A stretch of 34,253 nucleotides of DNA from Fimbriimonadaceae bacterium. GTDB taxonomy: Bacteria; Armatimonadota; Fimbriimonadia; Fimbriimonadales; Fimbriimonadaceae. Position 1 is the first letter of the stretch, and every line of letters begins with the position of its first letter. The stretch is from contig JAICWL010000032.1 in NCBI GenBank assembly GCA_025934835.1, positions 1-34,253 of the forward strand. Direction: 5' to 3'. Shown here in pieces: positions 27,367-34,253 of the stretch. Made by a program: the position numbers and the translations under genes. Under the pieces are notes generated by a model that saw only the letters and a list, made by a program, of their open reading frames with translations, was not told the origin of the DNA and ran no database searches.

Positions 27367-27571
27367 TGCTCTCACCTTTCTTCTTCTCCGTAATCAGCGT
27401 GAGCATCCGCGCGATGTTGTGTCGGCGCGTTTTGAGGCTCTCGGTGTCGGTAACTCGTCGGAAAACGAGGTCGCGGCGAGCCTTGTAGAGGTTTGCACGC
27501 TCGTCGAGGACGAGCTGCTCGAGCTCCTCCACCGATTTTTCCCGCAGCTCCGATGTCTTGGTTGCTTTCAT
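27359..27571 (-). CDS. rpmC: 50S ribosomal protein L29
   Basis: A 70-residue protein, a two-helix L29: [60 protein letters not shown]. It lies near the peptide exit site. The stop is inside the rpsQ start region; it begins 4 bp after the rplP stop. Confidence 0.95.
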   Translation of the reverse strand: MKATKTSELREKSVEELEQLVLDERANLYKARRDLVFRRVTDTESLKTRRHNIARMLTLITEKKKGESNG

Positions 27572-27575
27572 AGAT

Positions 27576-28031
27576 TTAGGCGACCGCCTCCTCGGCGGTA
27601 TGAGACGGAGCGCCGGACAAGGCTTCGTAGTCCTGCTTCGTCATAAACTTGCACCGGATGGGCAGCTTGAAGATTGCCAGGCGCATGGCCTCCTTGGCAA
27701 CGTCGACCGTCGGGCCGCTCATCTCGAAGAGAACGCGACCGGGCTTTACGACGGCCACCCAGCCTTCCACCGGAGCCTTACCTTTGCCCATTCTGGTTTC
27801 CAGGGGCTTCTTGGTGAACGACTTGTCCGGGAAGATTCGGATCCAGACTTTTCCGCCACGCTTGATGTGGCGGGTCATGGCGATACGAGCGGCTTCAATC
27901 TGTCGGGAGCTGATCCACGCCGGCTCGAGCGCCACGATGGCGTACTCGCCGAACGAGATCCGGTTTCCCTGGGTCGCGTGTCCCTTCATGCGGCCGCGCA
28001 TCATCTTTCGATGCTTGACCCTCTTAGGCAT
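27576..28031 (-). CDS. rplP: 50S ribosomal protein L16
   Basis: A 151-residue protein. The ATG at 28031 gives the family start [20 protein letters not shown]; an ATG two codons earlier is less likely. Motifs: [60 protein letters not shown], and [15 protein letters not shown]. The C-terminus is about 12 residues longer than usual ([17 protein letters not shown]). It helps organise the A-site of the large subunit. The gap to rpsC is about 6 bp. Confidence 0.97.
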   Translation of the reverse strand: MPKRVKHRKMMRGRMKGHATQGNRISFGEYAIVALEPAWISSRQIEAARIAMTRHIKRGGKVWIRIFPDKSFTKKPLETRMGKGKAPVEGWVAVVKPGRVLFEMSGPTVDVAKEAMRLAIFKLPIRCKFMTKQDYEALSGAPSHTAEEAVA

Positions 28032-28037
28032 TAACAT

Positions 28038-28826
28038 TTAAGCCTGTCCTCCTTCTGCCGGCTCGGCGGGCGCCGGCTCGGACTGGGTAGCGGCGAATGC
28101 CGCGACCGGCTCCTCTTCGCGCTGCTCGCGCCTCGGGCGCCTCTGCTGTGGCCGGTCCACCTCGTCGACCCGCATTCTGCGGTCCGGAAGGACCTCGCCT
28201 TTGTAAATCCAAACCTTGATTCCGACGGAGCCGTAGACGGTATGCGCAGTGGCCATGCCGTAGTCGATGTCCGCGCGGATGGTATGCAGCGGAATTTTCC
28301 CGACCTTGTCTCCTTCGCGGCGAGCGATTTCGGACCCGCCTAGCCGGCCCGCGACCTGCACTTTGATCCCGCGGCCGTTCATGCGCATAACGCGGGTCAT
28401 CGCCTGTCTCATCGCACGTCGATGGCTGATGCGCTTTTCGAGTTGGATCGCAATGTTCTCGGCTACAAGCTGGGCATCGAGCTCCGGCTGGCGCACCTCG
28501 GTGACGTTCACCTGCACCACGCTCGTCGGATCGTCTCTTCGAACCATTCGGTTGAGCGTATCGGTGAGCTCGTCGATACCCTTGCCGCCGCGGCCGATGA
28601 TCGCGCCTGGCCTGGCCGTGAAGATCGTAACCTTGATCCTGTTGGCGGCCCGCTCGATCTCGACCCGGCTCACGTTGCCGAGGCCGGTTCGGTGCTTGAT
28701 GTACCGCCGGATCTTGTCGTCGAGCACGAGCGCCGGCCCGTAGCCCTTCTTGCCGTAAAACCAGTGGCTGTCGAAGCCGCGAATGACTCCGACGCGAAAT
28801 CCTACCGGGTGAATCTTTTGACCCAA
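28038..28826 (-). CDS. rpsC: 30S ribosomal protein S3 with C-terminal tail
   Basis: A 262-residue protein. The core starts MGQKIHPVGFRVGVIRGFDS; the KH domain includes FTARPGAIIGRGGKGIDELT; the C-terminal core has VQVAGRLGGSEIARREGDKV and TAHTVYGSVGIKVWIYKGEV. The last about 45 residues (from RPRREQREEEPVAAFAATQS onward) are an Arg/Glu then Ala/Pro/Glu tail beyond the fold. It belongs to the mRNA entry pore. One base separates it from the rplV stop. Confidence 0.97.
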   Translation of the reverse strand: MGQKIHPVGFRVGVIRGFDSHWFYGKKGYGPALVLDDKIRRYIKHRTGLGNVSRVEIERAANRIKVTIFTARPGAIIGRGGKGIDELTDTLNRMVRRDDPTSVVQVNVTEVRQPELDAQLVAENIAIQLEKRISHRRAMRQAMTRVMRMNGRGIKVQVAGRLGGSEIARREGDKVGKIPLHTIRADIDYGMATAHTVYGSVGIKVWIYKGEVLPDRRMRVDEVDRPQQRRPRREQREEEPVAAFAATQSEPAPAEPAEGGQA

Positions 28827-28827
28827 A

Positions 28828-29457
28828 CTATTCTGCTCCCTTCTCTTCCGAGGCCTCGGATTGTGTCTCGTCGGCGGCCAGCGGAGTCGCCGAACCAGCT
28901 TCCTCGGGGGCTTCCGAGGTGGTCACCGGGGTCGCCTCTTCAATTTGCGGAGCCGCTTCAGCTTCGGCGGCTACCGGCGTCGTCTCTTCCTTCACGGCCT
29001 CCGGCTCGGCCGGCGCGGCCTTCTTACCTACGGCTGCCTTGCCCTTCTTGGCTTTAGGCGCAGGCGCTGCGAACGTCGGCCTCGGCTTGGCTTTCGTTCC
29101 GTGCGGCTTGACCGCCGCCTTGCGCTCGACGTCTTCCACCACGACGGTGATGTGACTCGTCTTCTTGATGATGCGGTTGCCGCGGCCCATTGCCCGGGCT
29201 CGCATCCTCTTGAGTCTCGGACCCTCGTCGATCATGATCTGCGAGATATTCAGATCTTCCGGCGAGAGGCCATGGTTTTCCGCCGCATTCGCCATGGCGG
29301 ACAGCAAGACTTTGCGGAGCGCCTTTGCGCTCTTGCTCGGGTGGTAGCGCAGCACTGCGACCGTGTGCGTCGCGGATTTGCCACGCACCTCGTCTGCTAC
29401 GATGCGGACCTTGCGCGGCTGCACCCTGACATATTTTGCGATTGCTCGTACTTCCAT
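28828..29457 (-). CDS. rplV: 50S ribosomal protein L22 with long Ala/Glu tail
   Basis: A 209-residue protein, about twice the usual size. Residues 1-112 are the L22 fold: VRAIAKYVRVQPRKVRIVAD, HPSKSAKALRKVLLSAMANA, LNISQIMIDEGPRLKRMRAR, and the beta-hairpin MGRGNRIIKKTSHITVVVED. Residues about 113-209 are a low-complexity tail, Lys/Pro/Ala rich first and Glu/Ala/Thr rich later. Only the core is needed for the exit-tunnel function. Confidence 0.95.
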   Translation of the reverse strand: MEVRAIAKYVRVQPRKVRIVADEVRGKSATHTVAVLRYHPSKSAKALRKVLLSAMANAAENHGLSPEDLNISQIMIDEGPRLKRMRARAMGRGNRIIKKTSHITVVVEDVERKAAVKPHGTKAKPRPTFAAPAPKAKKGKAAVGKKAAPAEPEAVKEETTPVAAEAEAAPQIEEATPVTTSEAPEEAGSATPLAADETQSEASEEKGAE

Positions 29458-29584
29458 CGTTTTTGGCCTCTAGCGGCGCCGCGCAGATTCGCGCAAGGCC
29501 GCTTAGTGTACCTCTGGGCGTGGCCCGAGTCCCGAGCGTCGAGTCCGGAGTCTGATGTCCCGAGACTCGGCGCTCGATACTCCC
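29458..29584 (-). repeat. ACTCG-rich spacer between rpsS and rplV
   Basis: 127 bp without a gene. The plus strand holds gagcgtcgagtccgg (29534-29548), gagtctgatgtcccgagactcgg and gctcgatactcc. The first word recurs with one change at 29921-29935 (gagcgttgagtccgg) in the next spacer. Confidence 0.5.
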
Positions 29585-29872
29585 TCAGCGCAGTTTCGCC
29601 CCCCTCTCCGCCAGGCCGCCGGCGTGTCCACGGAACGTGCGAGTCGGCGCGAATTCGCCCAGCTTGTGGCCGATCATGTTCTCGGTGACGAACACCGGGA
29701 CATGCTTGCGGCCATCGTGAACCGCAAACGTGTGGCCCACGAAGTCCGGCGTGATCGTCGATCTTCGACTCCAGGTTTTGATAAGCCGCTTCTCTCCAGC
29801 GGTATTCAAGCCGAGCACCTTCTTCATCAGATGCTCGTCCACGAAGAATCCCTTTTTTAAGCTTCTAGACAT
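29585..29872 (-). CDS. rpsS: 30S ribosomal protein S19
   Basis: A 95-residue protein of normal length: [80 protein letters not shown]. It binds the 16S head next to S13. Spacers of 100 bp (to rplB) and 127 bp (to rplV) flank it, unusually long for this operon. Confidence 0.98.
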   Translation of the reverse strand: MSRSLKKGFFVDEHLMKKVLGLNTAGEKRLIKTWSRRSTITPDFVGHTFAVHDGRKHVPVFVTENMIGHKLGEFAPTRTFRGHAGGLAERGAKLR

Positions 29873-29972
29873 ATTTCTCTTGTGTTAACCTTCGCCCGGT
29901 TGGGCGGGCAGTGCACTTGGGAGCGTTGAGTCCGGTCTTCCGAGTCCCAAAACCCCACTCTATTCAATTCCG
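29873..29972 (-). repeat. ACTCG-containing spacer between rplB and rpsS
   Basis: 100 bp. The plus strand includes gagcgttgagtccgg (29921-29935), matching 14 of 15 bases at 29534-29548, and cttccgagtccc. A cgcccggttgggcg hairpin (29893-29906) lies upstream of rpsS on the minus strand. No coding sequence. Confidence 0.5.
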
Positions 29973-30803
29973 CTATGCTGACCTTCTCCGCACGATGTAC
30001 TTGGTCGACTTCTTGTTGTGGCGGGTCTTGGCGCCGAGCGCCTTGTTGCCCCAACGGTCCACGGGGCCGCTTCTTCGACCGACCGGCGATTTCGCTTCGC
30101 CACCACCATGGGGATGGTCTCTCGGACTCTTCACGACGCCGCGAACGTGCGGCTTTCGGCCGAGGCCGCGGTTCTTGCCCGCCTTGCCGATCACCTCGTT
30201 CTCGTGCTCGGCGTTGCCCACTTCGCCGATCGTCGCGCGGCAGGTGTTGTGGACCATGCGCATCTCGCCACTGGGCAGTCTGAGCGTGACGTACGAGCCC
30301 TCTTTGGCCATGACCTGCGCCGAGGTGCCCGCAGACCTTACGATCTGGCCCCCTTTGAGCGGCTGCAATTCGATGTTGTGAACCAACGTTCCAAGCGGGA
30401 CGTTCTTCAGGGGAAGCGCATTGCCGGGCAGGATGTCCGCCCCTTCACCGCTTTCGACCCTCGCGCCCACCACGAGGCCTTTGGGAGCCAGGATGTACCG
30501 CTTCTCACCGTCCATATAGTGCAGAAGAGCGATGCGGCAGGTGCGATTCGGATCGTATTCGATCGCGGCGACCTTGGCCTGGATGCTGTCCTTGTTCCGC
30601 TTGAAGTCGATGATGCGGTACCGCTGCTTGTTTCCGCCTGCGGTGTTGAATGAAGTTACGCGGCCTTTGTTGTTGCGACCGCCGGACTTCGGCTTGGCAG
30701 CCGTGAGCTTGCGCTCCGGCTTGCCCTTCGTTAGCTCCGCGTAGGTCGAAGCCACCATGTGGCGCCGGCCGGGGGAGGTTGGGTTCAGTTTCTTGGTAGG
30801 CAT
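29973..30803 (-). CDS. rplB: 50S ribosomal protein L2
   Basis: A 276-residue protein at the family length. [40 protein letters not shown], the OB and SH3 cores ([39 protein letters not shown]), and the C-terminal [20 protein letters not shown] with [20 protein letters not shown]. It supports the peptidyl-transferase centre; the HGGGEAKS loop carries the conserved His. Two bases separate it from rplW. Confidence 0.98.
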   Translation of the reverse strand: MPTKKLNPTSPGRRHMVASTYAELTKGKPERKLTAAKPKSGGRNNKGRVTSFNTAGGNKQRYRIIDFKRNKDSIQAKVAAIEYDPNRTCRIALLHYMDGEKRYILAPKGLVVGARVESGEGADILPGNALPLKNVPLGTLVHNIELQPLKGGQIVRSAGTSAQVMAKEGSYVTLRLPSGEMRMVHNTCRATIGEVGNAEHENEVIGKAGKNRGLGRKPHVRGVVKSPRDHPHGGGEAKSPVGRRSGPVDRWGNKALGAKTRHNKKSTKYIVRRRSA

Positions 30804-30805
30804 CC

Positions 30806-31231
30806 TTAGACTCCGTAATCCTCCAGGATCTGGCCCTTCGCCAACGTGACGACTGCCTTCTTCCTATCCGGCGCGTGGCCGCCTTTCCGAGTGCCGCGCC
30901 GACGCATCTTGCCGGGCACCTTGATCGTTCGAACGGAGGTGACGCTGATCGCCTGGTCGGCTTTCTTCCCTTCGTTGTAAATCGCCTCGACGGCCGCCTT
31001 GATTTCGATCTTGTTCGCGTCGGTGGCCACGATGAACGTGTACTTGCGAACGATCTGATCCTCGTCGACGGTCAGCTTCTCGGCTTTGCCTTTCTTCTTG
31101 CCTTGCTTTGCATCCAGCTCATGCTTTTTGCGAAGCAGCGCACCGCGCTCGTCGCCATACGAAAGGGCGACGGCCTTCTCGGTGATATGGGGCTGGATGA
31201 TGATGTCGTGTGGGTTCTTCACTTGCCCCAA
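30806..31231 (-). CDS. rplW: 50S ribosomal protein L23 with insertion
   Basis: A 141-residue protein; typical L23 has about 95-100. The core begins [16 protein letters not shown], is interrupted by about 35 charged residues ([20 protein letters not shown] region), then resumes [40 protein letters not shown], and [20 protein letters not shown]. The inserted part would lie near the tunnel exit docking site. The start overlaps the rplD 3' end by 13 bp. Confidence 0.95.
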   Translation of the reverse strand: MGQVKNPHDIIIQPHITEKAVALSYGDERGALLRKKHELDAKQGKKKGKAEKLTVDEDQIVRKYTFIVATDANKIEIKAAVEAIYNEGKKADQAISVTSVRTIKVPGKMRRRGTRKGGHAPDRKKAVVTLAKGQILEDYGV

Positions 31232-31890
31232 ACCTCCTCGATTCTCGCCAGAGCTTCCTTGGCGACCAGAATCTTGCGCGCGATCAGCAGGTCTCGCGTG
31301 GAGAAAGCCGCCGACTTCGTTTGGCCTTCACCCTCGACCGTTTTTGCCGGAGCCGTTCGCACGGTCACGTTGCCGAGATTCCGGAACGACTTGTAAGCGA
31401 CCTCGTCGAACTGCGGCAGAATCACAAGCAGCCTCGGCTGATTCTCCATGCCGAACGCCTTCAAGAGATCGATGGCCTGCTTGGTCTTCGGCTCTGCGAA
31501 CTCGATCGAATCGACGACGCTGACGTTGCCTGCCTCGATGTGCGCGCTCAAAGCGCCCAGGATCGCGGCACGTCTTTCGCGCCGGTTGACCTTCTTTGCA
31601 TAGTCGCGTGGGGCGACAGCAAGCGCCATGGCGCCGTGCGCGTAGTGAGGCGATCGGATCGAGCCTTGCCGGGCGTTTCCAGTCTTCTTCTGCTTGTAAG
31701 GCTTCCGGCCTCCGCCGCGCACCTCGCTGCGGGTCTTGGCCTTTTGGGTGCCTTGCCGCGCGTTCGCCTCTTCAGCGACGACCGTGCGATGCACCGTGGT
31801 CATGCTGGGGGTGGCACTGGCGAGCTTGTCGCTGATCGCGACTTTGCCGGCAGCCTTTCCGTCTTTCTTTCTTACTTCTAGCTCTGCCAT
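31219..31890 (-). CDS. rplD: 50S ribosomal protein L4
   Basis: A 223-residue protein. The tunnel loop region is TQKAKTRSEVRGGGRKPYKQ then KKTGNARQGSIRSPHYAHGA; the helical core has DYAKKVNRRERRAAILGALS, KPKTKQAIDLLKAFG-like EPKTKQAIDLLKAF, and SFRNLGNVTVRTA. In E. coli L4 also represses the S10 operon leader; whether that holds here, where rpsJ is missing, is unknown. It starts 4 bp after the rplC stop. Confidence 0.97.
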   Translation of the reverse strand: MAELEVRKKDGKAAGKVAISDKLASATPSMTTVHRTVVAEEANARQGTQKAKTRSEVRGGGRKPYKQKKTGNARQGSIRSPHYAHGAMALAVAPRDYAKKVNRRERRAAILGALSAHIEAGNVSVVDSIEFAEPKTKQAIDLLKAFGMENQPRLLVILPQFDEVAYKSFRNLGNVTVRTAPAKTVEGEGQTKSAAFSTRDLLIARKILVAKEALARIEEVWGK

Positions 31891-31894
31891 CGAA

Positions 31895-32518
31895 TTACCT
31901 AGCCTTGTTCACGACCACCAGGCTGCCATTGCCGCCGGGGACGCTACCGTCGATCAGCAGGAGATTGCGCTCGACGTCGACCTTGACCACCTTGAGGCCC
32001 TTCTGGGTTACTCGGGCGTCTCCCATGTGGCCCGGCTTTCGGGTGCCTTTGAACACGCGCTGCGGACCGGTCGCGCCGCTCGATAGCGGTCGTCTGTGGG
32101 TCATGTAGCCGTGCGTCATGTGCTGACCGCGAAAGTGATAGCGCTTGACACCGCCTGCAAATCCGCGCCCTTTGCTCTTCGAGGTGACGGTGACGTCGTC
32201 ACCTTCCGCGAAGATGTCGGCACGGATCTCCTGGCCGAGGCTCAGCCCGTCGGCGGAATCCACGCGGAACTCCTTCAGCGTCCGCAGGTTCTTGGTAAGG
32301 CCGGCCTTTTTCAAGTGTCCGTACTTGGGGAAGGTGAGATTCTTGTCTTTGATCTCGCCGAACCCTACCTGTACGGCGTCGTAGCCGTCCTTATCTTGCG
32401 TCTTAATCTGTGTTACGAAGACCGGACCCGCCTGCACGACGGTGACCGGAATCATTTTCCCGTCCTCCCGAAAGAGGTGGGTCATTCCGATCTTGGTCCC
32501 CAGGATCCCCTGGATCAT
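31895..32518 (-). CDS. rplC: 50S ribosomal protein L3
   Basis: A 207-residue protein. The N-terminus is MIQGILGTKIGMTHLFREDG; motifs TVVQAGPVFVTQIKTQDKDG, SKGRGFAGGVKRYHFRGQHM (the methylated-Gln loop of the family), THGYMTHRRPLSSGATGPQR and VFKGTRKPGHMGDARVTQK. AAGGAG sits six bases before the ATG. It is the first ribosomal gene of the run; no rpsJ precedes it. Confidence 0.98.
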   Translation of the reverse strand: MIQGILGTKIGMTHLFREDGKMIPVTVVQAGPVFVTQIKTQDKDGYDAVQVGFGEIKDKNLTFPKYGHLKKAGLTKNLRTLKEFRVDSADGLSLGQEIRADIFAEGDDVTVTSKSKGRGFAGGVKRYHFRGQHMTHGYMTHRRPLSSGATGPQRVFKGTRKPGHMGDARVTQKGLKVVKVDVERNLLLIDGSVPGGNGSLVVVNKAR

Positions 32519-32677
32519 GTCGTTCTCCTTCGCTTCCCCTGTTCGAGCGGCTTGTCGGGCCCAAGGCCACGGCGTTGCCCCAGTGGGGTCGCCCCGCCGC
32601 GCGCAACTATGAAGCGCACAAAACGGCCCCGGAAGCGATGCTCCGGAGCACGGTTGTAAATCATACCCGAACGGGCT
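32519..32677 (-). promoter_or_regulatory. Leader of the ribosomal operon (no rpsJ)
   Basis: 159 bp between the galT stop and rplC. It is too short for a roughly 100-codon rpsJ. On the minus strand a TATGAT lies near 32660 but without a good -35. Short palindromes (GCTCCGGAGC, CCCCACTGGGG) could fold; the promoter is not certain, and the operon could also be read through from galT. Confidence 0.4.
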
Positions 32678-33670
32678 CTACTTGCGGACGGAACCCACGT
32701 CGAGCCCTCTTAATGTCCCGGCGGTCGCTTCCGGCAGTGTGTCATTGATGAACGCTCCGGCCCCGGCCTCGCTTCCCGCGAGGTACTTGAGCTTCGTCTT
32801 GGTTCGATACGGTGGATAGAACTCCACGTGGAACCAGTTGAACTCGAACCCCGGAGTCGTCGGCTCCTGATGCATCAGCATGATATAGGGCAGCGAGAAC
32901 CCGAACAGAAGATCATATTTCCGCGCGACTACGAGCAGCGCATCCGCCAGATCGTCGAGCATCGGCGCTTCCATCTGGGCCAATGACGGGACGTGCGTGC
33001 GCGGCGCGACCCAGACCTCGTACGGATACCGCGCGAAGAACGGCACGACGGCCGCGAAGTTGTCGTTTTGATAAATCACCCGCCCGGCGCTCTCCGGCTC
33101 GGACAGCTCGGCGCCGAGCCAATCGGCCATCAACAGCCGGCCCGTGCGCTCAAAGTAGGTCCGCTCGCAAGAAAGCTCCGTCGTGGGCGTGGGCGGGATA
33201 AACGGGTAGGCGTAGATTTGCCCGTGTGGATGGAAGAGCGTCACGCCGATCTCTCTTCCCTTGTTCTCGAAAATGAACACGTACTCGACTTCGTCGCGCG
33301 AGCCGAGGTCCTCATATCGCTCCTTCCATATGCGCACCAGCTTCCGAACTTGAAGGTAGGGCAGTGTGGCGAAGGTGCTCGCGTGCACTTGGGAGTAGCA
33401 CACCACCTCGCAAACTCCGCAGCTTGGCCGCACTGGCAGCAGGTCGGTTCCATGAATGGCAGGCTCGGGCGGCCTCTCGCTGAGCGACGGAAACTTGTTC
33501 TCGAACACGACGATGTCGTAGCTAGGGAACGGCACCTCGGTGGGAAATCCGCCTGGCCGAGTGGGACAGAGGGGACAGTAGTCGGGCGGGGGGAGAAACG
33601 TGCGGTCCTGTCGGTGTGTCGCGGTGATGACCCACGTGTCCAGGAACGGGTGATAGCGAAGCTCCGACAT
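32678..33670 (-). CDS. galT: Galactose-1-phosphate uridylyltransferase
   Basis: A 330-residue HIT-superfamily enzyme. The zinc-site sequence YCPLCPTRPGG, then YDIVVFENKFPSLSERPP, the catalytic FHPHGQIYAYPFIPPTP with the nucleophilic His in HPH, and the C-terminal FNWFHVEFYPP region are all GalT hallmarks. The CxxC pair near residue 32 and CGVCEVVCYS near 84 are present. It swaps UMP between UDP-glucose and galactose-1-phosphate in the Leloir pathway. No galK or galE is adjacent. It is followed by the rplC leader on the same strand. Confidence 0.95.
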   Translation of the reverse strand: MSELRYHPFLDTWVITATHRQDRTFLPPPDYCPLCPTRPGGFPTEVPFPSYDIVVFENKFPSLSERPPEPAIHGTDLLPVRPSCGVCEVVCYSQVHASTFATLPYLQVRKLVRIWKERYEDLGSRDEVEYVFIFENKGREIGVTLFHPHGQIYAYPFIPPTPTTELSCERTYFERTGRLLMADWLGAELSEPESAGRVIYQNDNFAAVVPFFARYPYEVWVAPRTHVPSLAQMEAPMLDDLADALLVVARKYDLLFGFSLPYIMLMHQEPTTPGFEFNWFHVEFYPPYRTKTKLKYLAGSEAGAGAFINDTLPEATAGTLRGLDVGSVRK

Positions 33671-33737
33671 CCTTTGTTAGACGTTGTACCAGCGACCGGG
33701 TTGGGGCGGGTGGATCTTGCGCGGCTGGTGCAAACCT

Positions 33738-34253
33738 CTAAGAGGCGAAGAACTCCCGTGCCACCTTGCCCTGCACGTCGCCATCCAGTAGGAAGGCATC
33801 GTGGCCGAATGGCAGGTCGATCAGCACGTTCCGGCTCTCGCACCCTGCCGCAACCGCCATCTGGTGAAGCTCGGAGCTCTGGTGCGGCGGGTAGAGCCAG
33901 TCCGAGGTGAAGCTCGTGAACAGGTATTCCGACTTCGATCCTGCCAGAGTTTTCAAGTCGTAATAGTCGATCGCTTTCGTAAGCACGAGGAGGCTGTTGG
34001 CGTCGAATCGCCGAGTGAACTTGTCGCCTTGATAGCTGAGGTAGCTCTCAACCTGAAATTCGACACCCATTCTGTAGTCGAGTCGGTCCTTGTCTTGAAG
34101 CCGCCTTGCGAATTTTGCCTGGAATGCCGCCTCGCTGAGAAACGACAGATGGCCGATCATACGGGCAACCGCGAGGCCTCCGCTCGGTTCGGCGCCGGGC
34201 TCGTATGCGCCACCGTTCCAATTGGGGTCCCTCATCACCGCTTGCCGGGCCGC
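33738..34253 (-). CDS. metX: Homoserine O-acetyltransferase, C-terminal part (cut by window)
   Basis: The frame is open to the right edge (171 codons seen). The first visible residues AARQAVMRDPNWNGGAYEPG match the MetX lid region. The catalytic acid is Asp in SFTSDWLYPPHQS, and the catalytic His is in LPFGHDAFLLDGD, as in MetX alpha/beta-hydrolases. The nucleophile Ser lies beyond the window. It acetylates homoserine for methionine synthesis; a serine O-acetyl- or succinyltransferase variant cannot be excluded without the N-terminal half. The stop is 67 bp before the galT start. Confidence 0.92.
   Translation of the reverse strand, partial: AARQAVMRDPNWNGGAYEPGAEPSGGLAVARMIGHLSFLSEAAFQAKFARRLQDKDRLDYRMGVEFQVESYLSYQGDKFTRRFDANSLLVLTKAIDYYDLKTLAGSKSEYLFTSFTSDWLYPPHQSSELHQMAVAAGCESRNVLIDLPFGHDAFLLDGDVQGKVAREFFAS

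Noticed and set aside
32519..32677. A degraded rpsJ between galT and rplC
   Set aside because: The spacer is 159 bp, has no S10-like residues in any frame and is better read as a leader.

Overview
This is a chromosomal window from a moderately high-GC (roughly 60% by eye) free-living bacterium. The didermic traits (Wza-type export protein, SurA-like foldase, lipoproteins), the type IV pilus/type II secretion platform protein, a short-form LexA, an F-type ATPase gene pair apart from its operon, and large HAF/FG-GAP secreted proteins fit Armatimonadota (Fimbriimonas-like). That assignment is inference from gene content and is not proven. I see no prophage, transposon or CRISPR array; this is core and near-core genome.

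Left part (1-9.2 kb): the 3'-truncated end of a YncE-like propeller/phosphoesterase protein (minus), a divergent LmeA/DUF2993-like gene, tRNA-Leu(UAG), a gene-poor AT-rich gap of about 0.5 kb ending in a perfect 17-bp inverted repeat and a terminator, a secreted HAF-repeat/FG-GAP protein, and lexA. The lexA promoter is near-consensus and carries a candidate operator. Divergent from lexA lies a SurA/PpiC-like protein translationally coupled to rsmI and followed by a polysaccharide export protein with a strong terminator.

Central part (9.3-25.6 kb): a PilC/GspF platform protein; a sigma factor of the SigB/FliA type fused to a degenerate GGDEF domain, the most unusual gene here; a C39-like cysteine peptidase (minus); a compact plus-strand run of 2Fe-2S ferredoxin, LemA, DUF2207 membrane protein, adenine phosphoribosyltransferase and a small secreted OB-fold-like protein; then minus-strand M20 amidohydrolase, atpC and atpD, with no other atp genes next to them, and an unrecognised four-TM coiled-coil protein. 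Plus-strand genes follow: an unknown protein, a large lipoprotein with a caspase-like (clan CD) His/Cys motif pair and its own consensus promoter, and a PspA/IM30 protein.

Right part (25.3-34.25 kb, minus strand): thirteen ribosomal protein genes in the canonical S10/spc order, rplC-D-W-B, rpsS, rplV, rpsC, rplP, rpmC, rpsQ, rplN-X-E. rpsJ is absent from the head, and the run stops after rplE, where a small lipoprotein gene follows. L22, L23 and S3 carry extensions or insertions. Three spacers inside the operon hold related degenerate ACTCG-rich sequence. Upstream are galT and the 3' part of metX.

Starts were moved downstream of the longest reading frame wherever a Shine-Dalgarno sequence, signal peptide or family N-terminus supported it.
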